Assembly: GCA_902489795.1 (NCBI GenBank)
Contig: CABUBU010000005.1
Span: 1 to 64,000, forward strand
From: an uncultured Azospirillum sp.
Lineage (GTDB): Bacteria > Pseudomonadota > Alphaproteobacteria > RF32 > CAG-239
Direction: 5' to 3'
DNA length: 64,000 bases
Position 1 is the stretch's first letter, and every line of letters starts with the position of its first letter. Below the pieces are notes generated by a model that did no database searches, was not told the DNA's origin, and saw only the letters and a list, made by a program, of their open reading frames with translations. A program made the translations under genes and the position numbers. Shown here piece after piece: positions 51,920-60,172 of the stretch.

Positions 51920-54637
51920 ATGAACGATACGCAACGAACGATTGAACAGGCACTTTCCTTGCGCGCCCCGCAAAAGGAAAGCCTCGACATTCTGGTACAA
52001 ATTTTAAACAAAATCGTCTTAAGCAAAGAGATGTCCGCCGACGAAGCGCTGTGCCTGATTCGGGAAGTCTGCCCTTCCGTCAAAGACTTCGAACATGCCT
52101 TTCCCTGCATTTGCTTCGCCATCGCCACCGGCGTGGGCAAAACCCGGCTGATGGGCGCAATGATCGCCTATCTGCACGCGGAAAAAGGCATAAAAAATTT
52201 CATGGTTCTGGCACCCAACCTGACAATCTACAACAAGCTCAAAACCGACTTCACGCCCAATACCGAAAAATATGTTTTTCCCGGGTTGAAAGCGCTGGTT
52301 GACGTTCCGCAAATCATCACCGGCGACGATTATCATCAGGTCGGCGGTTTGTTTGACAATCCGAACGACAACCGTGTCCGCATCAACATTTTCAATATTT
52401 CCAAGATCGATTCCGACAAAGACGCACGCGGCATGCCGCGCGTCCGCCGAATGGCCGAATATCTGGGACAGTCTTATTTCGACTATCTTTCCGGTTTAAA
52501 GGATTTGGTTTTGATTATGGACGAAGCGCACCGTTACCGTGCCAATGCCGGTATGGCCGCCGTCAATGAACTGCACCCGTTTTTGGGAATTGAACTGACG
52601 GCCACCGCCAAATCGACCGGCGCCAAAGGCAAGCCTTTCCGCAACATTGCCTATGAATACAATCTGGCGCACGCCATTTGCGACGGTTACGTCAAAAAAC
52701 CGGCAGTCGTCGGCCGCCTGGATTTTAACTGCGACCTGTACGGAAGCGGCAATTCCGAAGCGTTGGAAAATCTGAAAATCAAAGACGGCATCAAAGTACA
52801 CGAAAGCATCAAGGCGGAATTGCAGGTTTATGCCGACAACAAAAAAAACAAAACGGTCAAACCTTTTATGATGATTGTCGCCCAGAACATTGATCATGCG
52901 GAACGCATTGAGGCAAAAATAAAAAGCGACGATTTTGAAGACGGCCGCTATAAAGACAAGGTCATCGTCGTCAACTCCAAACAAAACGGCGAACTGAAAG
53001 ACGAAGTCCTGCAACGGCTGCTGGCAATCGAAAACGCCGATGAACCGACCGAAATCGTTATCCATGTCAATATGCTGGGCGAAGGCTGGGACGTCAACAA
53101 CCTTTATACTATTGTACCGCTTCGTGCCGCCGATTCCAAAATTCTGGTTGAACAGACGATCGGCCGCGGTCTGCGTCTGCCGTTCGGAAAACGAACCGGC
53201 GTTGACGTCATCGACCGCCTGCATGTGATTGCGCACGACAAATTTGCGGACATCATCAATGCCGCTCAGGCGGAGCAATTCGAGTTTCAGCGGGAATATA
53301 TCGACAACACGGACAGCGGCCTGACGGGAAAAAAGGCGGAAGACAACACCAGTAAACTGGACGACGAAGTGAAAAACGGTCATATCGTCGTCACCCGGCC
53401 GACACCGGACAAACAGGGTAAACTGCCGGTTTTTGACAACGACGTCAATAAACAGATCGGCGACATCGTGCGCGAAGCAATTAACGAAACCAGCCGCTAC
53501 GCCCTGACCGCCGAAAATCTGTTAACGCCGGATAATCAAAACAGGATTGTCGAAATCGCAACCGAAAAAATCAAGGAAATCCGGTTGGAAAATTCCGAAC
53601 TGTCGCTTGAACCGCTGGTTGACGTCAAAGAAACGGCCAAGCGCTATACGGAAAGCTTCATCAAACTGAACATTTCCGTCCCGCGGATAAAAATTCTGTA
53701 CGAACAGGAAGGCGATTTTACTTTTGACGATTTTGACATCGACACCGCGGATTTTGCCGGTTATCAGCCTTTGCGACCAACAGTTATCATCGGAGAACTG
53801 ATGGATAAAGGCAAACAGGACGAAATAAAGGCCGAATTTGTCGACTGCCATTCGGACATCACGCACTACCTGCTGGTACCGCTGATCGAAGACCCGGCCA
53901 TCTCATACCAGAAAAACGCCGACTTGCTGTATAAGCTGATTCATCAGGTGATTGATTACATCACTTCCTATTCCGGCAGCGAACTGAACACCCGGAAGAT
54001 TCTGTACTTCCACGGTGAAAAACTGGCGCAGAAAATCTGCACGCAGATAAAAGCCCATCTGCGGGAAGCGCCGATGACCAAACGCGTCAAAATAGACAGC
54101 GGGTATGCCGCGGTCACTTCCGCCTCTTACAAAATCAGCACAACGGAAGGACAGGATGCGCTGGATATACATGCTTTCGTCCGCGACAAGGAAAAAATCC
54201 GCAATTTGGTCTTTACCGGTTTCAACAAATGCCTGTTTGCCAAACAAAAATTCGATTCCAACACCGAAAAGGAACTGGCGGAAATTCTGGAACGCACGCC
54301 GGCCGTGCAAAAATGGTTCAAAATCAACAATGACCGCGCCGGAGAAATTTTTGACATCAAATATTCGGACGACGATCGACAAATGCACCGTTACTTGCCG
54401 GATTTCATCGTTGAAACCGTTGACGCCAAATATATGATCGAAACCAAAGCGGCAAATCAGATGAGTGACAAGGTCGTGCAGGCCAAAAAAGAAGCCGCCG
54501 TCGACTGGTGCAAAATCGCCACCGGTTTTGAACGGGAGCATCACGGCAAACCCTGGCACTACCTGTTGATCCCCGACACGACCATTGTTGCCGACCGCGG
54601 CTTTGACAAACTCGTCAACGATTTTGAGGAAGATTAA
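51920..54637 (+). CDS. Type III restriction-like helicase-nuclease (Res type)
   Basis: A superfamily 2 ATPase of 905 residues with a C-terminal nuclease. Motifs in order: Walker A IATGVGKTRLMGAM (about 70), DEAH in MDEAHRYRA, ELTATAKSTG, and motif VI in EQTIGRGLRLPFGKR. Near the C terminus the chain YLPDFIVETVDAKYMIETKA has the D...E-x-K arrangement of PD-(D/E)xK nucleases. Type III Res subunits use ATP to communicate between recognition sites and cut unmethylated DNA. Its likely partner methyltransferase is encoded at 56631, separated by three genes. The start at 51920 has only a weak AAGAG site. Confidence 0.88.
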   Translation: MNDTQRTIEQALSLRAPQKESLDILVQILNKIVLSKEMSADEALCLIREVCPSVKDFEHAFPCICFAIATGVGKTRLMGAMIAYLHAEKGIKNFMVLAPNLTIYNKLKTDFTPNTEKYVFPGLKALVDVPQIITGDDYHQVGGLFDNPNDNRVRINIFNISKIDSDKDARGMPRVRRMAEYLGQSYFDYLSGLKDLVLIMDEAHRYRANAGMAAVNELHPFLGIELTATAKSTGAKGKPFRNIAYEYNLAHAICDGYVKKPAVVGRLDFNCDLYGSGNSEALENLKIKDGIKVHESIKAELQVYADNKKNKTVKPFMMIVAQNIDHAERIEAKIKSDDFEDGRYKDKVIVVNSKQNGELKDEVLQRLLAIENADEPTEIVIHVNMLGEGWDVNNLYTIVPLRAADSKILVEQTIGRGLRLPFGKRTGVDVIDRLHVIAHDKFADIINAAQAEQFEFQREYIDNTDSGLTGKKAEDNTSKLDDEVKNGHIVVTRPTPDKQGKLPVFDNDVNKQIGDIVREAINETSRYALTAENLLTPDNQNRIVEIATEKIKEIRLENSELSLEPLVDVKETAKRYTESFIKLNISVPRIKILYEQEGDFTFDDFDIDTADFAGYQPLRPTVIIGELMDKGKQDEIKAEFVDCHSDITHYLLVPLIEDPAISYQKNADLLYKLIHQVIDYITSYSGSELNTRKILYFHGEKLAQKICTQIKAHLREAPMTKRVKIDSGYAAVTSASYKISTTEGQDALDIHAFVRDKEKIRNLVFTGFNKCLFAKQKFDSNTEKELAEILERTPAVQKWFKINNDRAGEIFDIKYSDDDRQMHRYLPDFIVETVDAKYMIETKAANQMSDKVVQAKKEAAVDWCKIATGFEREHHGKPWHYLLIPDTTIVADRGFDKLVNDFEED

Positions 54638-54673
54638 TGTAAAATATTTCATACACAGCAGTGTCAAGCAACA

Positions 54674-54702
54674 TTGACATTTCGCATAAAATGTCGTATA
54701 TT
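54674..54702 (+). promoter_or_regulatory. Promoter with an inverted-repeat operator for the antitoxin operon
   Basis: TTGACA (54674-54679) and TATATT (54697-54702) have a 17-base spacer. GACATTT (54676-54682) and AAATGTC (54689-54695) form a perfect seven-base inverted repeat overlapping the -35 box and spacer, a likely operator for the HTH antitoxin that follows. Confidence 0.7.
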
Positions 54703-54726
54703 TACATTATATCGAGGAGCACGACA

Positions 54727-55500
54727 ATGACAAATGTTTTAAGAAGCCTGAGAGAACAAAAAGGCATCTCTCAGGAAGAGTTAGCGTCTGAATTAAAAAT
54801 AAGCCGTCAGACCCTGAGCAAATACGAAAACGAAGAAACTAAATTTTCTTTAGACATCATAAAAAAACTGGCCAGATTTTTTGATGTCGATTACTCATGC
54901 TTCATCGACAACAAAATGCCGCCGGAAACAACCTATAACATTATAGGAAACACGCCCAAAGAAAACAAGACCGATATCCGCATCAACATTCCGCAGGAAA
55001 ATATCAACAAATTCAAACAGGTTCTGCTTTATATCCTTAACAAAGTCGGCGCCAAACCGAATGTCGGGCAAACGGTAATTTACAAGCTTCTTTACTTCAT
55101 AGATTTCGATTATTACGAAATATACGAAGAACAGCTGATGGGACTGAAATATATCAAAAATACATACGGCCCGACGCCGGTTGATTTTGCCAAATTAATA
55201 AAACAGATGGAAGACGACGGTTCTTTGGAAGAAATAAAAACCAAATATTTCAACCATGACCAAACCAAATATCTTCCCCGCATACAACCGGATTTGTCCC
55301 TGCTTTCCGGACAGGAGCTGGCGCATATCGACAAAGAACTGGAACGCCTTGCCGGCCGGACGGGAAAAGAACTGTCGGAATTCTCGCATAAGGACATTCC
55401 GTGGATCGGCGCGGAAATGAACGAGGTTTTGGAGTACGAGGCCGTTTTTTACAGAACCCCGGAAACTTCTGTTCGGGAGTATGACGAAGCAGATGATTAA
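54727..55500 (+). CDS. HTH-Panacea (DUF4065) antitoxin
   Basis: The ATG at 54727 (GAGGAG upstream) gives 257 residues. The N terminus is an XRE-type helix-turn-helix (REQKGISQEELASELKISRQ). After a linker comes a DUF4065/Panacea domain (VGQTVIYKLLYFIDFDYYEI, LKYIKNTYGPTPVDFAKLI). Panacea domains act as antitoxins that neutralise many unrelated toxins; SocA is a relative. The toxin gene overlaps the end of this frame. The HTH and the inverted repeat in the promoter point to autoregulation. It sits between the restriction-like helicase and the methyltransferase genes. Confidence 0.85.
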   Translation: MTNVLRSLREQKGISQEELASELKISRQTLSKYENEETKFSLDIIKKLARFFDVDYSCFIDNKMPPETTYNIIGNTPKENKTDIRINIPQENINKFKQVLLYILNKVGAKPNVGQTVIYKLLYFIDFDYYEIYEEQLMGLKYIKNTYGPTPVDFAKLIKQMEDDGSLEEIKTKYFNHDQTKYLPRIQPDLSLLSGQELAHIDKELERLAGRTGKELSEFSHKDIPWIGAEMNEVLEYEAVFYRTPETSVREYDEADD

Positions 55501-55864
55501 CTACGTAACTGTTCCCGAGTTTGACAAGGATTTCAAAACCGTGTCAAAAAAATTCCGAACTTTGGAAAAAGATTTCGGACATATGAAAAAATACACGATA
55601 GAAACGTTTTACGAAAAAGGTGTCCCGACAACGGCGTTTGTCCCCATTGAAGGTTTTTGTGGAGAAAACTATACTTCCAACAAAATGCGCAAGTTTTCCT
55701 GCCAGTCGTTAAAAGGCAGAGGTTCGGCATCGGGTATCAGGGTTATTTTCATCTGGGAAGAAGAAACGCGAAAAATAACTTTTATCGAAATCTATTTTAA
55801 GGCAGATCAAGCCAACGAAAACAAAGAACGCCTGCAAAAATTTATAAAAGAAAATTTCGGATAG
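55481..55864 (+). CDS. RelE/ParE-like toxin paired with the Panacea antitoxin
   Basis: A 127-residue protein starting MTKQMINYVTVPEFDKDFKT, with the helical hairpin of RelE/ParE toxins (FKTVSKKFRTLEKDF) and later strands (GIRVIFIWEEETRKITFIEI) ending in the KADQANENKERLQKFI helix. RelE types cut mRNA on the ribosome and ParE types poison gyrase; the target here is not known. It overlaps the antitoxin by 20 bases; a second ATG at 55493 is also possible. Gene pairing supports the toxin call more than sequence alone. Confidence 0.72.
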   Translation: MTKQMINYVTVPEFDKDFKTVSKKFRTLEKDFGHMKKYTIETFYEKGVPTTAFVPIEGFCGENYTSNKMRKFSCQSLKGRGSASGIRVIFIWEEETRKITFIEIYFKADQANENKERLQKFIKENFG

Positions 55865-55875
55865 GATAATTCAAT

Positions 55876-56634
55876 ATGTATTGTTACTTGTTCTATGAGT
55901 TCTATACTCCGACACAAACATCTCATTCAATTTACAACTGGTGGAAAGATATCTGGTTGCCGGCGGCCGGTGCAATAGCAATTCCATTACTGGTTTGGTG
56001 GTTAAGTTGGCTTTTTGGAGCAAGCCGTGCTGAACAACAAAAGGAATTGAGAGATTTGAGAAATAATCTTAATTTGCTTTCATCTATACTACTATCAACC
56101 TTTCAATCTCTGCTGTCATTAAAAGAAAATTTTGAAAACTGTCAAAAAATATATCCGTTAAAAATTACTCCTTATGATAAAATAAATAAAATTGACAAAT
56201 GTTTATTCATTGATTTTCCAATACTGAATAATATTGATATTTCTAAATACTCCCCTTGTATAAATGCATATGGTAATTTTGTTATCGACTTAGTGAATAT
56301 TAAACAAGGTTGTCGCATATTAAACGAAATGATTTTGCACAGAAATGAAGTGTTAAAATCAATCGGTTCCTGTGAGGATGAGCACATGAAAAAACTCAGA
56401 ATTTTTGATTTTATTGCCGAAGATTCTGAAAATAATATTTCTAATCTGATGAGAACGAACAAACTAATACTGGAAATAAAAGAACTGGTTGATAAAATAA
56501 ATATTTTAAAAACAAAAATAAAAGGCCTAAACTTAGAAGAAGTAACATTTGATGAAAACTCTTTACAGCAATTTAAAAATATAAAATTAGAAATTGAGAA
56601 ATTTATTCAAGATACAAAGGAACCAAATAAATGA
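55876..56634 (+). CDS. Single-helix membrane protein of unknown function in the RM locus
   Basis: A 252-residue protein with one membrane helix near 28-48 (AAGAIAIPLLVWWLSWLFG) and a long cytoplasmic part with coiled-coil segments (ELRDLRNNLNLLSSILLST, ILEIKELVDKINILKTKIKG). The gene is much more AT-rich than its neighbours, suggesting separate acquisition. Its stop overlaps the methyltransferase start (ATGA), so the two are translated together. No family recognised. Membrane proteins with coiled coils occur in several defence systems as effectors, but no such role is shown here. Confidence 0.72.
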   Translation: MYCYLFYEFYTPTQTSHSIYNWWKDIWLPAAGAIAIPLLVWWLSWLFGASRAEQQKELRDLRNNLNLLSSILLSTFQSLLSLKENFENCQKIYPLKITPYDKINKIDKCLFIDFPILNNIDISKYSPCINAYGNFVIDLVNIKQGCRILNEMILHRNEVLKSIGSCEDEHMKKLRIFDFIAEDSENNISNLMRTNKLILEIKELVDKINILKTKIKGLNLEEVTFDENSLQQFKNIKLEIEKFIQDTKEPNK

Positions 56635-58952
56635 CTGAAAAATTGCAGAGACTGGAACTGACATGGCCGGGGAAGGAAGACCGATTTAACCCGGAACCGC
56701 GGATACTGCTGGAAGACAAGGGAAAGTCCTATTCCAAACCTGTAATTTCTTCCCCTTTGCGTGAAAAAGAACGCTCTTCCGCCATTTCCTCCCCCTTGAG
56801 GAGGGAGGATAAAGGAGAGGGTGAACAACCCAGTTTCCTTCCTTTAAGTAGCAAAGAATGCTCTTCCGTCATTTCCTCCCCCTTGAGGGGGGAGGATAAA
56901 GGAGAGGGTGAACAACCCAGTTTCCTTCCTTTAAGTAGCAAAGAATGCTCTTCCGTCATTTCCTCCCCCTTGAGGGGGGAGGATAAAGGAGAGGGTGAAC
57001 AACCTAACCTCCTTTCTTTAGCAAAAAAAATGAGGCATAATCCGACAGAAGCCGAAAATAAAATGTGGCAAATTCTGCGTAACAATCAATTAGGTTATAA
57101 AATACGACGTCAACATCAGATAGGCCAATACATAGTTGATTTTATATGTTTGGAAAAAAAATTAATTATTGAATGCGATGGCGGCCAACATAATGAAACC
57201 GTCGACAAGGAAAGAACACTTTTTTTGGAAAATGAAGGCTTTAGAGTTATTCGTTTTTGGAATAATGAAATATTAAATAATATAGAAGGATGTTGGGAGA
57301 TAATTCAAAAAAGCCTGAATGATTGTACCCCTCACCCTAACCCTCTCCCCCAAGGGGCGAGGAATTCCATTGTCCTTGAAACCTCTCCCTTGAGGGAAGA
57401 AGGCGACACTTTAGTGTCGAGCGAGGGTGATAAGTTAAATCTACTTAAGACGAAGAGAATTCAACCGACTTTCGACAATATGCTGATCCACGGCGACAAC
57501 CTGCTGGCCTTGAAAGCCCTGGAGCAGGACTATACCGGTAAAATCAAATGTATTTACATAGATCCGCCGTACAATACAGGTAACGCTTTCGAACATTATG
57601 ACGACGGACTGGAACACTCCATCTGGCTTTCGCTGATGAGAGACAGATTGGAGATTTTGAGAAGATTATTAAGTAATGACGGAGGCAGTATTTGGATTTC
57701 CATTGATGCGGACGAAAGTCATTACCTGAAAGTCCTTTGTGATGAAATTTTTGGCCGTCAATGTTTTGTTGATGAAGTTATCTGGCAACGAGCCTTTGCT
57801 CCTGTAAATTTAAAGAAAACGCTTTCACGTTCTCACGATACAATTTTAGTATATTGCAAAAATCCTATTAATTTTATCTTAAATACATTACCAAGAAGTG
57901 ATAAACAATGTGAAAATTATAAAAATCCAGACAATGACCCCAGAGGTGCATGGACATCGGCAGATTGTACTGTGGGACCTGTAGTTGAAGAAAAACTCTA
58001 TGAAATAATAACTCCTGGGGGACGTTCTGTATTTCCTCCCGAAGGACGTTGTTGGTTATTTTCTAAAGATAGATTTGAAGAAGTGGTAGCAGATAATCGT
58101 ATATGGTTTGGAAAAAATGGCAATAATGCACCTCGTGTAAAAAAATTTATATCAGAAGTCAAAGGCGGGGTTGTTGCGACAACGCTCTGGACCCGTGATG
58201 AATGTGGGGATAATCAGGAAGCTAAAAGAGAAATCAAGGCTTTATTTCCTGATGAAAAAAATCCGTTCGATACACCTAAACCCGAACGTTTAATTCAAAG
58301 AATCTTAACATTAGCATCCAACCCCGGCGATCTTGTTTTAGACAGCTTTTTAGGTTCAGGAACGACTGCCGCCGTAGCGCAAAAAATGGGACGTCGCTGG
58401 ATTGGGGTGGAAATGGGCGACCATGTTTACACACATTGCATTCCCCGCCTGAAAAAAGTAATCGACGGCGAAGATCAGGGCGGCATCACCAAAACCGTCA
58501 ACTGGCAGGGCGGCGGCGGTTTCAAATTCTATGAACTGGCTTCTTCCCTGATCGTGACCGACAAATACGGCCAGCAGATCATTTCCAAAGAATACAACGC
58601 CGACATGCTGGCCGAAGCCATGTGCAAAATCTTAGGCTATCACTATAAACCGGATAAGGAAATTTACTGGAAACAGGGCTTTTCTTCCGAAAAGAACTTT
58701 ATCTATACCACCACCATGAGCTTGCAGGAAAGTTCGCTTGACCGCCTCGCCGAAGAAATCGGCGACAACAACCTGCTGATTTGTTGCAGCGCCTTTGTCG
58801 GCAACAGCAGGATATATCCTAACATCTCGGTCAAAAAAATTCCCGCCGCTATCCTCAAAAAATGCGAATGGGGCCGCGAAGGCTACCCCCTCAACCTCCG
58901 CAACTACCACCCAACCGACGAAGAATTTGAATTCGAGGAGGAAGAGGAATAA
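56631..58952 (+). CDS. Type III/beta-class adenine-N6 DNA methyltransferase with a DUF559 insertion
   Basis: A Mod-type methyltransferase of 773 residues. The N terminus (LELTWPGKEDRFNPEPRILL) and the region from about residue 281 (FDNMLIHGDNLLALKALEQ) are those of a normal Mod. Catalytic motif IV IDPPYNTG lies near 310 and motif I LDSFLGSGTTAA near 570: the IV-before-I order of beta-class N6-adenine enzymes. Between residues about 38 and 275 an in-frame insertion carries 29-residue repeats, a DUF559 nuclease-like domain and translated REP-like sequence. The middle of the gene (about 57790-58330), encoding the target-recognition part, is AT-rich compared with its flanks. The likely partner is the Res-like gene at 51920. 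Confidence 0.88.
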   Translation: MTEKLQRLELTWPGKEDRFNPEPRILLEDKGKSYSKPVISSPLREKERSSAISSPLRREDKGEGEQPSFLPLSSKECSSVISSPLRGEDKGEGEQPSFLPLSSKECSSVISSPLRGEDKGEGEQPNLLSLAKKMRHNPTEAENKMWQILRNNQLGYKIRRQHQIGQYIVDFICLEKKLIIECDGGQHNETVDKERTLFLENEGFRVIRFWNNEILNNIEGCWEIIQKSLNDCTPHPNPLPQGARNSIVLETSPLREEGDTLVSSEGDKLNLLKTKRIQPTFDNMLIHGDNLLALKALEQDYTGKIKCIYIDPPYNTGNAFEHYDDGLEHSIWLSLMRDRLEILRRLLSNDGGSIWISIDADESHYLKVLCDEIFGRQCFVDEVIWQRAFAPVNLKKTLSRSHDTILVYCKNPINFILNTLPRSDKQCENYKNPDNDPRGAWTSADCTVGPVVEEKLYEIITPGGRSVFPPEGRCWLFSKDRFEEVVADNRIWFGKNGNNAPRVKKFISEVKGGVVATTLWTRDECGDNQEAKREIKALFPDEKNPFDTPKPERLIQRILTLASNPGDLVLDSFLGSGTTAAVAQKMGRRWIGVEMGDHVYTHCIPRLKKVIDGEDQGGITKTVNWQGGGGFKFYELASSLIVTDKYGQQIISKEYNADMLAEAMCKILGYHYKPDKEIYWKQGFSSEKNFIYTTTMSLQESSLDRLAEEIGDNNLLICCSAFVGNSRIYPNISVKKIPAAILKKCEWGREGYPLNLRNYHPTDEEFEFEEEEE
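56769..57029 (+). repeat. Three 87-bp tandem repeats in the methyltransferase gene
   Basis: Units at 56769, 56856 and 56943 each encode 29 residues of the form E(C/R)SSxISSPLRxEDKGEGEQ followed by P(S/N)xLxLxxK. Units 2 and 3 are almost identical at the DNA level. Each has a palindrome cctccccctt-gaggggggagg. Copy-number change would stay in frame because 87 is divisible by three. Confidence 0.9.
57328..57440 (+). repeat. REP-like GC-rich segment
   Basis: It contains ccctcaccctaaccctctcc followed by cccaaggggcgagg and then cctctcccttgaggg with a gcgacactttagtgtcgagc hairpin. It is translated in frame as part of the methyltransferase insertion. Confidence 0.7.
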
Positions 58953-59069
58953 CAAATTCCGCACGCTCCCCTTTCAGGCATGACCACCCTTGTCATGCCT
59001 TTTTTATCTCCTCCTCGTCTGCCATACCTTTTCTTTTATCTCATCTTTCCTGCATTTTCTGTCTTCCTG

Positions 59070-59790
59070 TCATGCCTCCGACGGGCAAAAAGCCCGGCGG
59101 ATCAGGCATCTTTTGCCCCTCCGGTCATCACCTTTGTTCAGGCATCTTTTGAAAAAGGAAAAACATTGTATAATCCCTAAACTCGCTCGCTCACGCTCCC
59201 TCGCGGGATGACAGTCTGAAGAGGGTTCACGCTCCCTCGCGGGATGACAACCTCAAATTGTCATGCCTCCGACGGGCGAAAAGCCCGGCGGATCAGGCAT
59301 CTTTTGCCCCTCCGGTCATCACCTTTGTTCAGGCATCTTTTGAAAAAGGAAAAACATTGTATAATCCCTAAACTCGGTCGCTCACGCTCCCTCGCGGGAT
59401 GACAACCTCAAATTGCCATGCCTCCGACGGGCAAAAAGCCCGGCGGATCAGGCATCTTTTGCCCTTCTGTTACTCCCTTTGAACAGGCTCCTCCTGAAAA
59501 AGGAAAAAACATTGTAAGATCCCTAAACTCGGTCGCTCACGCTCCCTCGCGGGATGACAACTTCAAATTGTCATGCCTCCGACAGGCGAAAAGCCCGGCG
59601 GATCAGGCATCTTTTGCCCCTCCGGTCATCACCTTTGTTCAGGCATCTTTTAAAAAAGGAAAAACATTGTAAGATCCCTAAACTCGGTCGCTCCCACTCC
59701 CTCGCGGGATGACAGTCTGAAGAGGGTTCACGCTCCCTCGCGGGATGACAGTCTGAAGAGGGTTCACGCTCCCTCGCGGCAGAATGACGG
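59070..59790 (+). repeat. Array of four roughly 155-190-bp repeats
   Basis: Units begin (t/c)catgcctcc at 59070, 59261, 59416 and 59571, spaced 191, 155 and 155 bases. Each contains a hairpin around ccgacgggc...gcccggcgg, then ggcatctttt, an aaaggaaaaacattgta(t/a)(a/g)at box and gctcacgctccctcgcggg. A 36-bp subunit (ctccctcgcgggatgacagt...) is further duplicated in the first unit and at the array end. No frame of normal composition spans it. It separates the converging methyltransferase and SNF2 genes. Confidence 0.88.
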
Positions 59791-59893
59791 CTTGGAGTAT
59801 CTGCTCGCAGGACGGCGTTTTTTTTCAATAAAGGCTCATGATTTCAGGAACGTTTCACTCGCAGGCCGACAGATAAACAAGAAGCGAAAAAAC

Positions 59894-60172
59894 TCAAAAT
59901 AATCGTTCGTACAAATCAGACCACTCAGGGTTGTTTTCTTCTATCAATCTTATCTTCACTTTCCGAAACGCTTTTTTCAAAAACTTTTCCCGGGCAATAG
60001 CCTCATTTTCGCCAACAATCTCCTCAAAATAAACCAGCCGGATCAGATTATAACGCTTGGTAAACCCTTCAAACAGCTTGTTCCTGTGCTCATAAACCCT
60101 TCTCGTCAGGTCTTTTGTCACTCCGACATACAGCGTTCCGCCTTTTTTGTTACTCATAATGTAAACGTACAT
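59894..60172 (-). CDS. GIY-YIG domain endonuclease-like protein
   Basis: A 92-residue stand-alone GIY-YIG protein (UPF0213/YhbQ-like). It starts MYVYIMSNKKGGTLYVGVTK, with YVYIM for GIY and LYVGVT for YIG, then DLTRRVYEHRN with the conserved Arg, and the catalytic Glu in EAIAREKFLKK. Small GIY-YIG proteins are common and their role is mostly unclear. The start ATG overlaps the TGA stop of the SNF2 gene, so they are translated together. Confidence 0.88.
   Translation of the reverse strand: MYVYIMSNKKGGTLYVGVTKDLTRRVYEHRNKLFEGFTKRYNLIRLVYFEEIVGENEAIAREKFLKKAFRKVKIRLIEENNPEWSDLYERLF

Larger units (their letters stand above)
56741..57453 (+). mobile_element. In-frame DUF559/REP-like insertion inside the methyltransferase gene
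   Basis: The inserted segment begins after the SYSKP codons and ends shortly before the FDNML codons of the methyltransferase. It comprises three 87-bp repeats, a DUF559 domain (about 57019-57330: RHNPTEAENKMWQILRNN, IVDFICLEKKLIIECDGGQH, VIRFWNNEILNN) and a GC-rich tail containing ccctcaccctaaccctctcc, a motif known from REP-type repeats near DUF559 genes in many bacteria. DUF559 is related to Vsr-type nucleases. No stop codon is introduced, so the host gene stays open. Confidence 0.72.

Noticed and set aside
59070..59790. Repeat array as a CRISPR
   Set aside because: Units are 155-191 bp with nearly identical full length and no unique 30-bp spacers, and no cas gene is present.
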